The notes: generated from the letters alone by a model not told the origin. A stretch of 64,000 nucleotides of DNA from Kingdonia uniflora (GCA_014058105.1 JACGCM010001441.1:992001-1056000); one strand, 5' to 3'; numbered from the stretch's first letter, positions 49,412-62,676 are shown. Numbers and translations: made by a program.

Positions 49412-52400
49412 ACATCAGAGTTGTGTGAAATCCATGCTAGTCATAAATTTAATCCAGGATTGATGCGATTCTTTTGGTAACTATCCTAGCTTGTTATCAG
49501 TCGAAAAGTAACTCATCACTATGATCTAACCTCTTAAACGAGTTGTCGTTAGCCAAGATTTGAAGAATTGCGATTTAAAGAACCGGAATTGTACAAAATC
49601 TTTTCAGGTCTTAAATTAAGACTATAAGTATTGGGATTCATTTGGCAACAATCCTTTATTGTTGATAGTCGAATATAATCTCTTCACCAGGATCCAACCT
49701 TTCAAACTAGTTGTCGGTAGCCGAGTTTCTCAGAATTGTGATTTAAAGCATCGGAGTGGTACGAAATAGTTACCGGTCATAAGTTAAAGCCGAGACTGTT
49801 GCGATTCATTTGGTAATTTTCCTAGCTTGCTGTCAATCGAAAAGAAGCTCTTCACCACGATCCAACCTCTCAAACGAGTTACCGGTTACCGAACTTCTAG
49901 GAATTGCGTTCTAAAGCATCGGAGTTGTGCGAAATCCATACTGTTCTTAAATTAAAGCCGGGAGTATTGCAAGTCATTTTTGAAACTATCCTAGCTTTTT
50001 GGATGTCATAAAGAAACTTTTAACCATGATAGATCCCCTCAAACGTGTTGCCGGTAGCCAAGTTTATCTAAATTCTAATATAAAGCATTAGTGTAGGGAA
50101 AAATCTTTATCGATCTTAAACTAAAAACCGAAGTGTTGCAATTAATTTGGTAACTATCATTGATTGTTGATCGTTAAAAACCAACTCTTTCTCAAGACCC
50201 AACATCTCAAAAGAGTTTCTAGTAGCCGAGTTTCTCATAATTGTGATCTAAAGCATCAGAGTGGTGCGAAATTCTAATCGGTCATAAATTAAAACCGGGA
50301 GTGATGCAATTCATTTTCTAACTATCCTTTCCTCTTGTCGATCGAAAAAAAACTCTTCGCCTCGATCCAACCTCTCAAATGAGTTGACCGTAGCCAAGCT
50401 TTTAACAATTTTGATCTAAAGCATCGAAATGTAAGAAATCCGTACGGGTTCTAAATTAAAACTGGGATTGCTGCGATTCATTTGCTAACAATCTTTGATG
50501 TTTAAAGGTCGACATGAAACTCTTCACCATGATCCAACCTCTCAAACAAGTTGCCAGTAGCCATGTTTCTCAGAATTGCGATCTCAAGCATCGGAGTTGT
50601 GCGAAATCCGTTCCGGTATAAATTAAATCAAGGAGTGATGTGATTCAATTGGTAATAATCCTAACTTGTTGTCAGTCAAAAAGTAACTCGTCACGACGAT
50701 CCAACCTCTCAAGCGAGTAGTCATTTACAAAGCTTCAAAGAATTTTGATCTAATGAACTGGAATGTTACGAAATTAGTACAGTTCTTAAATTAAGATCGG
50801 AAGTATTGTGATTCATTTGGTAATTATCCTTGATTGTTGATTGTCAAAAATAATCTTTTTACCATGATCCAACCTATCAAACGAGTTGTCGGTAGCCGAG
50901 TTTCTTATAATTGCAATTTAAAGCATCGGAGTAGTACAAAATACATATCAGTCATAAATTAAAGCCGGGAGTGTTGCGATTCATTTGGTAACTTTCCAAG
51001 CTTGTTGTCGGTTGAAAGAAACTCATCACAATGATCCATCCTCTCAGACGAGTTATCGGCTGCTAGGCTTCTTGGAATTGCGTTCTAAAAGACTAGAGTA
51101 ATGCAAAATCTGCATTGTTCTTAAATTAAAGCCAAAAGTGTTGTAAGTCATTTTGAAAGAATCCTAGCTTGCTGGCGGTCATAGAAAAACTCTTAACTAC
51201 GATTGAACCCTACAAATGAGTAACTGGGAGCCAAGTTTCTCAAAATTATTATCTAAAGCATCGGTGTGGGGAAAAATCCGTATCGGTCTTAATTTAAAAT
51301 AAGGAGTGTTGCGATTCATTTGGTAGCAATCCTCTATTGTTGACCGTTGAAATTAAACTCTTCACCACGATCCAACCTCTCAAACAAGCTGCTAGTAGCA
51401 AAGTTTCTCAGAATTACGATCTAAAACATTAGAGTGATGCGATTCATTTGGTAATTATCCTAGCTTATTGTCAGTCGATAAGTAACCCTTCATGACGATC
51501 AAACTTCCCAAACGAGTTGTCGCTAGCAAAGCTTCTATGAATTCCGATCTAAAGAACGGAATGGTACAATATTAGTACAAGTCATAAATTAAGACCGAAA
51601 GTATTGTGATTCATTTGGTAACTCTCCTTGATTGTTGATAGTAAAAAAAAATCTCTTTACCACTATCCAACCTTTCAATGGAGTTGTCGGTAGCCGAGTT
51701 TCTCATAATTGCAATTTAAAGCATCGGAGTGATAGGAAATAATACTTATCAGTCATAAATTAAAGCCGGGAATGTTGAGATTCATTTGGTAACTTTCCTA
51801 GCTGGTTGTTGATCGAAAAAAAACTCTTCACCACGATCCAACCTCTCAAATGAGTTGCCGGTAACCAAGCTTCAAGGAATTGCATTCCAAAGCATCAGAG
51901 TGGTACGAAATTTGTACCGTTCTTAAATTTAAGCTAAGAGTGTTGTAAATCATTTTGTAACTATCCAAGCTTGTTATCGGTCATAAAGGAACTCTTAACC
52001 ATGATTAAACCCCTAAAAAGAGTTGCCGGTAGCAAAGTTTCTCAAAATTATGATTAAAAGCATCGGAGTGGGGCAAAACCCATATCGGTATTAAATTAAA
52101 ACCTGGAGTATTGTGATTTATCTGGTAACTATCCTTGATTATTGACTGTCGAAATGAAACTCTTCCCCATGATCCAACATCTTAAACGAGTTGTCAGTAG
52201 CCGAGTTTCTCAGTATTGCGATCTAAAGCATCGGAGCTGTGCGTAATTCGCATCGGTCATATATTTAAGCAGGAAGTGATGCGATTTATTTGGTTTCAAT
52301 CTGAGCTTGTTGTTGGTCAAAAATTCACCCTTCACAACAACCCAACCTCTCAAACGAGTTGCCCGTAGCACAGCTTCTAAGAATTGCGATCTAAAGCACC

Positions 52401-52574
52401 AAAATGTATGAAATTCGTATGGGTTTTAAATTAAAATTGGGATGGTAGCGATTCATTTGGTAGTAATCTTTGATTTTTGATGGTCGACATGAAACTCTCT
52501 ACCGCGATCCAACCTCTCAAACAAGTTGCTAGTAGCCAAGTTTCTTTTAATTGGGATCTAAAGCATCAGAGTGG

Positions 52575-52698
52575 TTGTGGCCCTCCACCAAGAGATACCA
52601 AGAGAGGATTCATGGGTTTGATGCCCCATGGGGTTGGAAACTCAGGGTTACGGATTCCTATATAAAACCGGCTTGCCTAAAAAAATAAAAATAAAAAT
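52575..52698 (+). mobile_element. SINE in higher-order repeat, copy 4
   Basis: Begins TTGTGGCCCTCCACCAAGAG. The B box is altered (GGTTTGATGCC). It ends GGCTTGCC and an A-rich tail, then CATCGGAGTTG. The same monomer base as the other copies. More diverged from copies 2 and 3 than those are from each other. Confidence 0.87.
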
Positions 52699-54640
52699 AC
52701 ATCGGAGTTGTGTGAAATCTATACAAGTCATAAATTGAATCCAGGAGTGATGTGATTCATTTGGTAACTATCCTAGCTTGTTGTCAATCGAAAAGTAACT
52801 CTTCACTATGATCCAACCTCTCAAACGAGTTGTCGTTAGCCAAGATTCTTAGAATTGCGATTTAAAGAATCGGAATTGTACAAAATCTTTTTAGGTCTTA
52901 AATTTAGACTATAAGTATTGGGATTCATTTGGAAACTATCCTTTATTGTTGATAGTTGAATATAATCTCTTCACCAGGATCAAACCTTTCAAACTAGTTG
53001 TCGGTAGTCGAATTTCTCAGAATTGCGATTTAATGCCTTGGAGTGGTACGAAATACTTATCGGTCATAAATTAAAGTCGGGAGTGTTGTGATTCATTTGG
53101 TAACTTTCCTAGCTTGTTGCCAATAGAAAAGAAGCTCTTCGCCACGATCTAACCTCTCAAACAAGTTACCGGTAACCAAACTTCTAGGAATTACGTTCTA
53201 AAGCATCGGAGTTGTGCGAAATCCTTACCGTTATTAAATTAAAGCCAGGAGTATTGCAAGTCATTTTTGAAATTATCCTAGCTTTTTGTTTGTCATAAAG
53301 AAACTTTTAACCACGATAGAACCCCTAAAACGAGTTGCCGGTAGCCAAGTCTCTCTAAATTTTGATCTAAAGCATCAGTGTGGGGCGAAATCCATATCGG
53401 TCTTAAACTAAAACCAGAAGTGTTGCGATTAATTTGGTAACTATCATTGATTGTTGATCCTCAAAATGCATCTCTTTCTCAAGATCCAACATCTCAAAAG
53501 AGTTGCTTATAGCCGAGTTTCTCATAATTGTGATCTAAAGCATCAGAGTGGCGCAAATTCTAATCGGTCATAAATTAAAACTGGGTGTGATGTGATTTAT
53601 TTTCTAACTATCCTTTCCTCTTATCGGTCGAAAAAAAATCTTTGCCTCGATCCAACCTCTCAAACGAGTTGACCATAGCCAAGCTTTTATGAATTACAAT
53701 CTAAAGCATCGAAATGTAAGAAATCTGTACGGGTTCTAAATTAAAACCGGGATTTTTGCGATTCATTTGGTAACAATCTTTGATGTTTAAATGTCGACAT
53801 GAAACTCTTCACCACGATCCGACCTCTCAAACAAGTTGCCAATAGCCATGTTTCTCAGAATTATGATCTAAAACATTAGAGTGGTGCGAAATCCATACTT
53901 GTATAAATTAAATCTTGAAGTGATGCGATTCAATTGGTAATAATCCTAGCTTGTTGTCAGTCAAAAAACAACTCGTCAAGATGATCCAAACTCTCAAACG
54001 AGTAGTCATTAGCAAAGCTTCTAAGAATTTCGATCTAATGAACCGGAATGTTACATAATTAGTACAGTTCTTATATTAAGACCGGAAGTATTATGATTCA
54101 TTTGGTAACTATCCTTGATTTTTGATTGTCCAAAAGAATCTCTTCACTATGATCCAACCTATCAAACGAGTTGTCGGCAGCCGTGTTTCGCAGAATTGCA
54201 ATTTAAAGCACCGGAGTAGTACGAAATACTTATCGGTCATAAATTAAAGTCGGGAGTGTTGCGATTCATTTGGTAATAGTCCAAGCTTGTTGTTGGTTGA
54301 ATGAAACTCATCACCATGATTCAACCACTTAAACGAGTTATCGGTTGCTAGGCATCTAAGAATTGCGTTCTAAAGGACTGGTATGGTGCGAAATCCGCAC
54401 TGTTCTTAAATTAAAGCCAAAAGTATTGCAAGTTATTTTGAAACAATCCTAGTTTGCTGGCGGTCATAGAAAAACTTTTAACTACGATTGAACCCTTCAA
54501 ATGGTTACCGGGAGCCAAGTTTCTCAAAATTATTATCTAAAGGATCGATGTGGGGAAAAATCCGCATCGGTCTTAATTTAAAACAAGGAGTGTTGCGATT
54601 CATTTGGTAACTATCCTTGATTGTTGAGCGTCGGAAATAA

Positions 54641-57600
54641 ACTCTTCACCATGATCCAACATCTCAAATGTGTTGCCCGTAGCCAAGCTTCTAAGAATTG
54701 AGATCTAAAGATCTAAAATTTATAAAATCCGTACGGGTTTTAAATTAAAATTAGGATTGTAGGGATTCATTTAGTAACAATATTTGATGTTTGACGGCCG
54801 ACATGAAACTCGTCAACACGATCCAACCTCTCAAACAAGTTGCCAGTAGCCAAGCTTCTATGAATTGCGTTCAAAAGCATCGGAGTGGTACGAAATCCAT
54901 ATTGTTCTTATATTAAAGCTAGGAGTATTGCAAGAGAATTTGAAGCTATCGTAGCATGTTTTGGGACATAAAGAAGCTATTAACCATGATTGAACCCCTA
55001 AAATGAGTTGTCGGTAACCAAGTTTCTTGAAATTGCGATTTAAAGCATGGAAGTGGGGCAAAATCCATACCGGTCATAAATTAAAGTCGGGTGTGATACA
55101 ATTAATTTGGCAACTATCCTAACATGTTGTCAGCCAAAAAAATGGCTCTTCACCACGATCCAACCTCTCAAACGAGTTGCCCGTAGCCAAGATTTAAAGA
55201 ATTACGATCTAAAGCATCGAAATGTACCAAATCCATACGGGTTTCAAATTTAAGCCAGGATTGTGGCGATTCAGCTGGTAACAATCTTTGATGTTTGAAG
55301 GTCAACATGAAACACTTCACTACTATCCAACCTTTCAAACAAGCTGCCACTTTCCAAGTTTCTCAGAATTACGATCTAAAGATACAGAGTGGTGCGAAAT
55401 CCGTACCGGTCATAAATTAAATTTAGGAGTGATGCAATTCATTTGGTAATTATCCTAGCTTGTGGTCCGTCAAAAGTAACTCTTCGCGACAATCAAACCT
55501 CTCAAACGAGTTGTCGTTAGCAAAGCTACTAAAAGTTGCGATCTAAAGAACCGGATTGGTACAAAATTAGTACAGGTCTTAAATTTAGACCGGGAGTGTT
55601 GCGATTCATTTGGTAACTATCCTTTATTGTTATTGCTTTAAATGAATCTCTTCACCACGATCCAACCTTTCAAACGAGTTATCGGTAGCCGAGATTCTCA
55701 GAATTGTAATTTAAAGCATCAGAGTGGTACGAAATACCTATCGGTCATAAATTAAAGCCGGGAGTGTTGCGATTCATTTGGTAACTTTCCAAGCATGTTG
55801 TCGGTCGAAAGAAACTTATCACCATGATCCAACCTCTCAAACGAGTTATCGGTTGCTAGGCTTCTAGGAATTGCGTTTTAAAGGACTGGAGTGGTACAAA
55901 ATCTGTACTGTTCTTAAATTAAAGACAAAAGTGTTGCAAGTCATTTTGAAACAATCCTAGCGTGCTGGAAGTTATAGTGAAACTCTTAACTATGATTAAG
56001 CCCTTCAAATGAGTTGCCAGAAGCAAAGTTTCTCAAACTTATTATCTAAAGCATCAATATGGGGCGAAATCCGCATCGATCATAATTTAAAACCAGGAGT
56101 ACTGCAATTCATTTGGTAACTATCCTTGATTACTGACCATCAAAAATAAACTCTTTACCATGATCCAACGTCTCAAACGAATTGCCCGTAGCCAAGTTTC
56201 TAAGAATTGTGATCTAAAGATCTGACATTTATGAAATCCGTACAGGTTTTAAATTAAAACTGGGATTGTTGCGATTCATTTAGTAACAATATTTTATGCT
56301 TGACGGTTGACATGAAACTCGTCAACACGATCCAAACTCTCAAACAAGTTGCAAGTAGCCAAGCTTCTATGAATTGTGTTTAAAAGCATCGGAGTGGCAC
56401 GAAATCCGTATTGCTCTTATATTCAAGTCAGGAGTATTGCAAGACATTTTGAAACTATCGTAACATATTTTAGGACATAAAGAAACTCTTAACCATGATT
56501 GAACCCCTCAAGCGAGTTGTCGGTAACCAAGTTTCTCGAAATTGTGATCTAAAGCATTGGAGTGGTGCAAAATCTGTACCGGTCATAAATTAAAGCCAGG
56601 TATGATATAATTAATTTGGTAACTATCCTAGCTTGTTGTCAGTTGAATAAAAAACTTTTTACCATGATTCAACCTCTCAAGCGAGTTTCCCGTAGCAAAG
56701 ATTTTAAGAATTACGATCTAAAGCATCGAAATGTACAAAATCGGTATGGGTTTTTAATTAATACCAGTATTGTTGCGATTCATTTGGTAACCATCTTTAA
56801 CGTTTGAAGGTCGACGTAAAACTCTTTACCACGATCCAACCTCTCAAGCAAGTTGTTAGTAGCCAAGTTTCTCAGAATTACGATCTAAAGCATCGGAGTG
56901 GTGCGAAATCCGTACGAGTCATAAATTAAATCTAGGAGTGATGCGATTCATTTGGTAATTATCCTAGCTTGTTGTAAGTCAAAAAGTAAGTCTTCACGGC
57001 AATCCGGCCTCTCAAATGAGTTGTCATTTGCAAAGCTTCTAAGAATTACGATCTAAAGAACCAAATTGGTACGAAATTAATACAGGTCTTAAATTAAGAC
57101 CAGGAGTGTTGTGATTCATTTGGTAACTATTCTTCATTGTTGATAGCTGAAAAGAATCTCTTTACCGCGATCTAACTTTTCGAACGAGTTGTCGGTAGCC
57201 GAGTTTCTCATAACTACAATTTAACGCATCGGAGTAGTACGAAATACTTATCGGTCATAAATTAAAGCTGGGAATATTCATTATGTAACTTTCCAAGCTT
57301 GTTGTCGGTCGAAAGAAACTCATCACCATGATCAAACCTCTCAAACGAGTTATCGGTTGCTGGGCTTCTTGGTATTGCATTCTAAAGAACCGAAGTGGTT
57401 CAAAATCTGTATTGTTCTTAAATTAAAGCCAAATGTGTTCCAATTCATTTTGAGACTATCCTCGCTTGTTGGCGGTCATTGAGAAACCTTTAACTTCGAT
57501 TAAACCCATCAAGCGAGTTACCGGTAGCCAAGTTTCTTAAAATTATTATCTAAAGCATCGATGTGGGGCGAAATCTGTATCGGTCTTAATTAAAAACCAG

Positions 57601-60600
57601 GAGTGCTGCAATTCATTTGGTAACTATCCTTGATTGTTGACCTTCAGAAATAAAATCTTCACCACGCTCCAACGTCTCAAATGAGTTGCCCGTAGCCAAG
57701 ATTCTAAGAATTGCGATCTAAAGATCTGAAATTTATGAAATCCGTACGGGTTTTAATTTAAAACCAGGATTGTTGCAATTCATTTGGTAACAATCTTTAA
57801 TGTTTGATGGTCGACATGAAACTCTTCACCGCGATCCAACCTCTCAAACAAGTTGCCAGTAGCCAAGTTTCCCTGAATTCTGATCTAAAGGATCAAAGTG
57901 ATTCGAAATCCGTACCGGTCATAAATTAAAACCAGGAGTGATGCAATTTATTTCGTAACTATCCTAGCTTGTTGAAAGTCGAAAATAATCTCATCACAAT
58001 GATCTAACCTTTCAAACGAATTGTCGGTACCCGACGCTTTAAGAATTGCAATTTAAAGCATCAGAGTGGTACAAAATACTTACCGATCAAAAATTATAGC
58101 CGGGAGTGTTGCGATTCATTTGGTAACTTTCCAAACTTATTTTTGGTCGAAAAGAAACTTTGCACCACGATCCAGCCTCTCTAATGAGTTGCCGGTTACC
58201 AAACCTATAGGAATTGCGTTCTGAAACTATCCAAGCTTGTTGTCGGTCATAAAGAAACTCTTAACCATGATTAAACCCCATTAAAAAGTTTCTCTAAATT
58301 ATGATCTAAAACATCAGAGTGGGGCAAAATCCATATCGATATTAAATTAAAACCTGGAGTATTGCGATCTATCTGGTAACTATCCTTGATTGCTGGCCAT
58401 CGAAAAGAAACTCTTCCCCAAGATTTAACATCTTAAACGTGTTGCCAGTAGCCGAGTTTCTCAGAATTGCGATCTAAAGCATCGGAGCTGTGCAATATCT
58501 GTATCGGTCATATATTAAAGCCTGAAGTGATGCAATTTATTTGGTTACAATCTGAGCTTGTTGTCGGTCGAAAAAATACCCTTCACCATGATCCAATCTC
58601 TCAAATGAGTTATCCGTAGCCAAGCTTTTAAGAATTGCTATCTAAAGCATCGAAATGTACCAAATCCGTATGGGTTTTAAATTAAAATCGGGATTGTTGC
58701 GATTCATTTGGTAACAATTTTTGATGTTTGACGATTGGCATGAAACTCTTTACCACGATCCAACCTCTCAAGCAAGTTTCCAGTAGCCAAGTTTCTCAGA
58801 ATTGCAATCTAAAGCATCAGAGTGGTACGTAATCCGTACCGATCATAAATTAAATCCAGGTATAATGCGATTCATTTGGTAACTATCCTAGCTTGATGAT
58901 AGTCGAAAATAATCTCTTCACCATGATCCAACTTTTCAAACGAGTTGTCGGTAGCCGAGTTTCACTGAATTGCGATTTAAAGCATTGGAGTGGTACAAAA
59001 TCCGTACCATTCTTAAATTAAAGCCGGGAGTGTTGCAAGTCATTTTGAAACTATCCTAGCTTGTTGTCGATCATAATGAAACTCTTAATCAAGATTGAAC
59101 CCCTTAAGCGATGTTCCGGCAGCCAAGTTTATCTAAATTATGAGCTAAAGCTTCGGAGTGTGGCGAAATCTGCACCTGTCTTAAATTTAAATCGGGAGTG
59201 TCGCGATTCATTTGATAACTATCCTTGATGTTTGACTGTAGAAAGGAAACTCTTCACCACGATGCAACATCTCAAACGAGTTGCCAGTAGCCGTGTTTCT
59301 CAAAATTGCAATCAAAAGAAACAGAGTTGTACGAAATCTGTACCGGTCAAAAATTAAAGACGGGAGTGTTGCGATTCATTTGGTAACTTTCCTTGCTTGC
59401 TGTCAGTCGAAAGAAACTCTTTACCATGATCCAACCACTCAAACGAGTTGCCGGTAGCCAAGCTTCTAGGAATTACATTCTAAAGCATTGGAGTGGTGCA
59501 AAATCTGTACAGTTCTAAAATTAAAGCCGGGAGTACAGCCAATCATTTTGTAATTATCCTAGCTTGTTTTCGGTCATAAAGAAACTCTTAACTACGATGA
59601 GCCCCTCAAACGAGTTCGCGGTAGTCAAGTTTATTAAAATAATGATCTAAAGCATCAGAGTGGGGGAAAATCCATTTCATTCATAAATTAAAACTAGGAG
59701 TGATGCGATTCATTTGGTAACTATCCTAGATTGTTGACCGTCGAAAAGAAACTCTTCCCCAAGATCCAACATCTCAAACGAGTTGTCGGTAGCCGAGTTT
59801 CTTAGAATTGCAATCTAAAACAACGGAGTGGTACAAAATACGAATCGGTCATAAATTAAAGCCGGGAGTGATGCGATACATTTGGTAATTATCCAAGCTT
59901 GTTGTCGGTTGAAAAAAAATTCTTCACCATGATCCAACCTCTTAAACGAGTTTCCCGTAGCTAAGCTTTTTTGAATTGCGATCTAAAGTACCGAAATGTT
60001 CGAAATCCGTACGGGTGTAAAATTTTACCCATGATTATTGGGATTCATTTGGTAAGAATCTCTGATGTTTGACTATCAAAATGAAACTCTTCAACATGAT
60101 CCAACCTCATGTACAAGTTGCTAGTAGCCGAGTTTCTCAGAATTGCAATCTAAAGCATCAGAGTGGTGCAAAATTGGTACCGTCATAAATTAAATCTGGG
60201 ATTGATGGGATTCATTTGGCAACTATCCTAGCTTGTTGTCGGTCGAAAAGTAACTCATCACGACGATCCAACATCTCTAACGAGTCGCCGTTAGCCAAGC
60301 TTCTAAGAAATGCGATCTAAAGCAACAGAATGCTATTAAATCCATACAGGTCTTAAATTAAAATTGGAAGTGCCGCAAATCATTTGGTAACTATCCTTAA
60401 TTGTTGGTGGCTGAAAAGAAACTCTTCACCTCGATCCAACCTCTCAAACGAGTTACTGGTAGCCTAAGTTCTTTGAAATGCGATCTAAAGAATCGGAGTG
60501 GTCCAAAATCAGTACCGGTCATTAATTAAAGTCTGGAGTTTTGTGATTCATTTGGTAAATAACGTAGCTTGTTGTCAATCGAAAAGAAGCTCTTCACCAC

Positions 60601-62106
60601 GATCCGACCTCTCAAATGAGTTACCGGCAGCCAAGCTTCTCAGAATTGCGTTCTAAAGCATCGGAGTGGTGCAAAATCCTTACCGTTCTAAAATCAAAGC
60701 TGGGAGTGTTGCGATTCATTTTGAAACTATCCAAGCTTTTTATTGGTCGAAAATAAACTCTTCACCACTATCCAACCTTTCAAACAAGTTCCCGGTTGCC
60801 AAGTTTCTAAGAATTGCATTTTAAGCCATCGTAATGGTACAAAATCAATACAGGTCATAAATTAAAGCCGGGAGTGATGGGATTCATTTGGTAACTATAT
60901 TAGTTTGTTGTTGGTCAAAAAAAAATCTTCACCACGATCCAACCTCTCAAACGAGTTACCGGTTGCCAAACTTCTAAGAATTGTGTTATTAAGCATCGGA
61001 GTGGTACAAAATCTGTACCGTTCTTAAATTAAAGTCGGGAGTAATGCTATTCATTTTGATACAATCCTAGCTTGTTTTCGGTCATAAATAAACTGTTAAC
61101 CGCGACTTAACCCTCAAACGATTTGCTGGCAGCCATGTTTATTGAAATTGCGATCTAAAGTATCGGAGTGTTGCGAAATCCGTATCGGTCTCAAATTAAA
61201 GCTAGGAATGTTGCAATTCATTTGGTAACTATCCGAGCTTGTTGTAGGTAAAAAATAAATTCTTAACCACGATCCAACATCTTAAACGAGTTGCCGGTAG
61301 ACAAATTTCTCATAATTACGAGCTAAAGCATCAGAGTGGTGTGAAATCCATACCGGCCATAAAATTAAGCCAGGAGTGATGCGATTCATTTGATAACTAT
61401 CCTGGCTTGTTGTTGGTAGAAAAGAAAATCTTTACTAGATTCAACCTCTCAAACGAGTTACCGGTTGTCAAGCTTCAGACAATTGTGTTCTAAAGAATCG
61501 GAGTGGTGTGAAATCTGTACCGCTCTTAAATTAAAGCCAAAAGTGTTTCTTGTCATTTTAAAATTATCCTAGCTTGTTGTCGGTCATAAAGTACCACTTA
61601 ATAATGATTGAATCCCTCAAACAAGTTGTTGGCAGCCAAGTTTCTCAATATTGTGAGCTAAAGCATTGAACTGTGGCAAAATCCGTACCTGTCTTAAATT
61701 AAAATTGGGAGAGTTGCGATTCATTTGGTAACTATCCTTAATGTTTGACTATAAAAAAAACTCTTCACCGCGATACAACATCTCAAACGAGTTGCCAGTG
61801 GCCGAGTTTCTCAGACTTTCGATCTAAAGAATCGGAGTGGTGCAAAATCTGTACCGATCATAAATTAAAACCGGGAGTGTTGCGATTCATTTGGAAATTT
61901 TCCTAGCTTGTTGTCTGCCTAAAAGAAACTCTTCACCCTGATCCAACCTTTCAAACGAGTTTTCAGTAGCCAAACTTCTAGGAATTGCGTTCTTAAGCAT
62001 CAGAATGGTGCAAAATCCGTACCGTTCTAAAATTAAAGCCGGAAGTGTTGGAAGTCATTTTGAAACTATCCTAGCTTGTTATTGGTCATAAAGAGATTCT
62101 TAACCA
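54641..62106. repeat. 168-bp satellite array, right block
   Basis: Satellite in the same orientation to the array edge. From 54.6 to about 58 kb the monomer order resembles that at 38.9-41 kb (GCATGTTTTGGGACATAAAG, GATCT-AAATTTATGAAATC). From about 58.2 kb a deletion (TTGCGTTCTGAAACTATCC) leads into more standard monomers with fewer marker types and no clear HOR. The satellite ends with CATAAAGAGATTCTTAACCAC near 62106. No gene is seen. Confidence 0.93.
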
Positions 62107-62152
62107 CATATTAAAGAACTGTCTCTTCACATATTAAAGAAAGTTGCCTCTT
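62106..62152. repeat. Short direct repeat at the array edge
   Basis: CACATATTAAAGAACTGTCTC and CACATATTAAAGAAAGTTGCC follow each other (period about 24-25 bp), right where the satellite ends. They may be a remnant of the insertion or breakage event that made the boundary. Confidence 0.7.
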
Positions 62153-62676
62153 CTACTATAAGAGAACTGGAGTACGCATAAGGCTTCTCTTCTGGTTTGA
62201 TTTTGTTTGCAAGAACAGAACGTTGGGGTATTCGCGTTGGAGCTGAAGGAATTTGGGAGCTAGAGGAAGGTTGATAGGAGTGATTTGGAGCTGTGCATTC
62301 GTGCGTGGGGGTTTTACGGGTAAGTTTTCAGGTAACTCATTTTATTTAATGTAATATGCTATCTTGTGCCTGTTTTTGAATCGCGTGAAATGTCAGAGCT
62401 AATCAGAGAATACACCACCTAATGGTTATAACCAAAAAGGGTGGGGTGACCGTGACGCCGGGTCGAATCATGTTATTCGTCGTGGAGTCGCAGTAACTTG
62501 TGGCGGCCGTGCCAGGAAATAAGACTGAGGGGGTAGGTTGTCCCTAGGATGCCCTAGTAAATTAAGTGGCCATTATGCCATTCGTACCCTTAGGGTTGAT
62601 CCTGACACTTTTACCTGGCTCGTGCATGAACATATGAACGCTGAGCGTGGGTCGGTATATAGTAACGAGCTTTGAA
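62153..62676. other. Non-satellite flank, no gene supported
   Basis: GC-richer sequence than the array. A donor-like site lies in TTTTACGGGTAAGTTTTCAG near 62315-62334, followed by a T-rich stretch, then GC-rich DNA with many CG dinucleotides (for example CCGTGACGCCGGGTCG). It could be the 5' leader and an intron of the element encoded next. No frame of note was found before 62677. Confidence 0.4.

Larger units (their letters stand above)
41200..54640. repeat. SINE-tagged higher-order repeat, 19 monomers plus SINE, about four copies
   Basis: Independent markers repeat in step. CCCTCCACCAAGAGA of the SINE lies at 42456, 45971, 49294 and 52581 (3515, 3323, 3287). GATTCAATTGGTA lies at 43813, 47317, 50642 and 53927 (3504, 3325, 3285). 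GAATATAATCTC lies at 42842, 46346, 49671 and 52958 (3504, 3325, 3287). CCCTAAAAAG lies at 41901, 45220, 48724 and 52011 (3319, 3504, 3287). A 3323-bp copy equals 19 x 168 bp plus about 131 bp of SINE and duplicated site. The longer copy has one extra 177-bp patch. The first and last copies are partial. At about 54640 the sequence switches to a series resembling 38.9-41 kb. Confidence 0.88.

Noticed and set aside
42446..52665. Open frames at 42446, 49190 and 52477
   Set aside because: They run across satellite into SINE and, in the first case, its A tail (poly-lysine end). They are chance frames.
29288..52698. tRNA genes at the GGTTCGAAACC sites
   Set aside because: Only the B box and SINE body are present. 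There is no cloverleaf or anticodon arm, A-rich tails follow, and target duplications flank them, so these are SINEs.
1..62106. CRISPR-like array
   Set aside because: The 168-bp units are contiguous homologous repeats without unique spacers, and the window is eukaryotic.
1..62106. CENP-B box in the satellite monomer
   Set aside because: I looked for a TTCG....A..CGGG-like motif and found no conserved match, so centromere function is not supported beyond repeat length.
1..62106. Internal 84-bp half-repeat of the monomer
   Set aside because: TTGCGAT occurs twice per monomer, but 105 bp apart, and other short words are 49 bp apart. No consistent half-unit.
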